Positions 63,683 to 64,000 of a DNA stretch of 64,000 nucleotides are shown here, piece after piece. This DNA comes from Lactiplantibacillus paraplantarum (GTDB taxonomy: Bacteria > Bacillota > Bacilli > Lactobacillales > Lactobacillaceae): NCBI RefSeq assembly GCF_003641145.1, contig NZ_CP032744.1:186001-250000 (forward strand), written 5' to 3'. The notes under the pieces are model-generated. The model saw only the letters and a list, made by a program, of their open reading frames with translations. It had not been told where the DNA came from and ran no database searches. The position numbers were made by a program, and so were the translations under genes. Within the stretch, counting starts at the first letter, position 1, and each line of letters begins with the position of its first letter.

Positions 63683-64000
63683 TTGAAAAAGATAGTGGCA
63701 ATGATTAGTTCTGGTAAGTTAGTGATTGAAGTGTCTCAGAATAGTAAATTTGAGAACTTACAATCGATTCTCACTAATCATGTTCAATCATACTATCTGA
63801 ATAAAAAAGTTTTGAGTATTGAAGAAGATGCGGTTAACTATCGGTTTACATTGGATTTAACTCAAATCTTAAGCGCGCTGGTTGAACATGATGATGCGCC
63901 GTATACCTATACCGATGAGATGATCGGGGAAGTCCGTGAATATGATCGTTCACTCAGAATCTCGGTTCGGAGTGAATGGCAGTTGGCACATATTGAGCGA
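63683..64000 (+). CDS. Truncated CDS at window end, unknown function (possibly teichoic-acid related)
   Basis: Open from TTG 63683 (GGAGGAG 6 nt upstream) to the window edge, 106 codons. The N-terminus MKKIVAMISSGKLVIEVSQN is followed by a beta-rich stretch (NYRFTLDLTQILSALVEHDD). There is no signal peptide or recognised motif. Its position after tagF2 and its beta-rich character resemble the accessory regions of Tag proteins, but this is a guess. Confidence 0.55.
   Translation, partial: MKKIVAMISSGKLVIEVSQNSKFENLQSILTNHVQSYYLNKKVLSIEEDAVNYRFTLDLTQILSALVEHDDAPYTYTDEMIGEVREYDRSLRISVRSEWQLAHIER

Overview
This window looks like a chromosomal segment of a low-to-moderate GC Gram-positive lactic acid bacterium, most probably Lactiplantibacillus (Lactobacillus) plantarum or a close relative. 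I base that on recall of gene content and order (serC-serA, ackA, gpo, nagB, mtlA-R-F-D, cys operon, tre operon, tagD1-tagF1-tagF2), not on a database search. Shine-Dalgarno sequences are strong throughout, TTG and GTG starts are frequent, and nearly every gene end carries a stem-loop terminator, many usable on both strands. I found no tRNA, rRNA, CRISPR array, insertion sequence or prophage.

Layout. 1-2.2 kb: partial OppA-type binding lipoprotein and a GNAT gene. 2.2-4.8 kb: serC-serA, read leftward from a leader that encodes a serine-rich peptide followed by a terminator/antiterminator switch. 4.9-10.2 kb: a histidine phosphatase, a candidate small RNA, an aldo/keto reductase, a YolD-like gene behind a LexA box, a stand-alone NFACT-R gene, ackA and a small membrane protein. 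10.4-13 kb: paired fluoride channels and an ABC-F ATPase with an attenuator-like leader. 13-16 kb: a TPP-riboswitch-controlled ECF transporter (ykoEDC type). 16-21 kb: glutathione peroxidase, a second aldo/keto reductase, a toxin-like micro-ORF, a GreA paralogue, an XRE/membrane pair, nagB with two GntR operators, and mazEF.

21-25 kb holds an MFS transporter and two visibly broken genes: a fumarate-reductase-like flavoprotein with an in-frame stop and a divergent AraC regulator with a frameshift. 25-32.4 kb: dipeptidase PepD and the complete mannitol PTS operon mtlA-mtlR-mtlF-mtlD, where MtlA carries a second, cysteine-less IIB-like domain. 32.5-38.6 kb: mostly single genes (a MerR/DUF3967-like protein, thioredoxin, ndk, a DUF2252 protein, an FMN reductase, several unknowns). 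38.6-41.6 kb: the cysteine operon cysK-cgl-cysE, preceded by a cysteine-rich leader peptide and attenuator. 41.8-44.6 kb: map, pnuC and a DUF2089-like/membrane pair. 44.7-48.5 kb: two paralogous large membrane proteins. 48.6-55.3 kb: treR, treA and two tandem EIIABC trehalose-type PTS genes. 56.5-63.3 kb: teichoic acid genes tagD, tagF1 and a giant fusion tagF2, followed by a truncated CDS.

The most interesting pattern is that the serine operon and the cysteine operon (which consumes serine) each start with a short, well-translated peptide packed with codons for the operon's own amino acid, followed by an intrinsic terminator. No T-box is visible in either leader. This is classical ribosome-mediated attenuation in a group better known for T-box control of amino-acid genes, and it links the two pathways.
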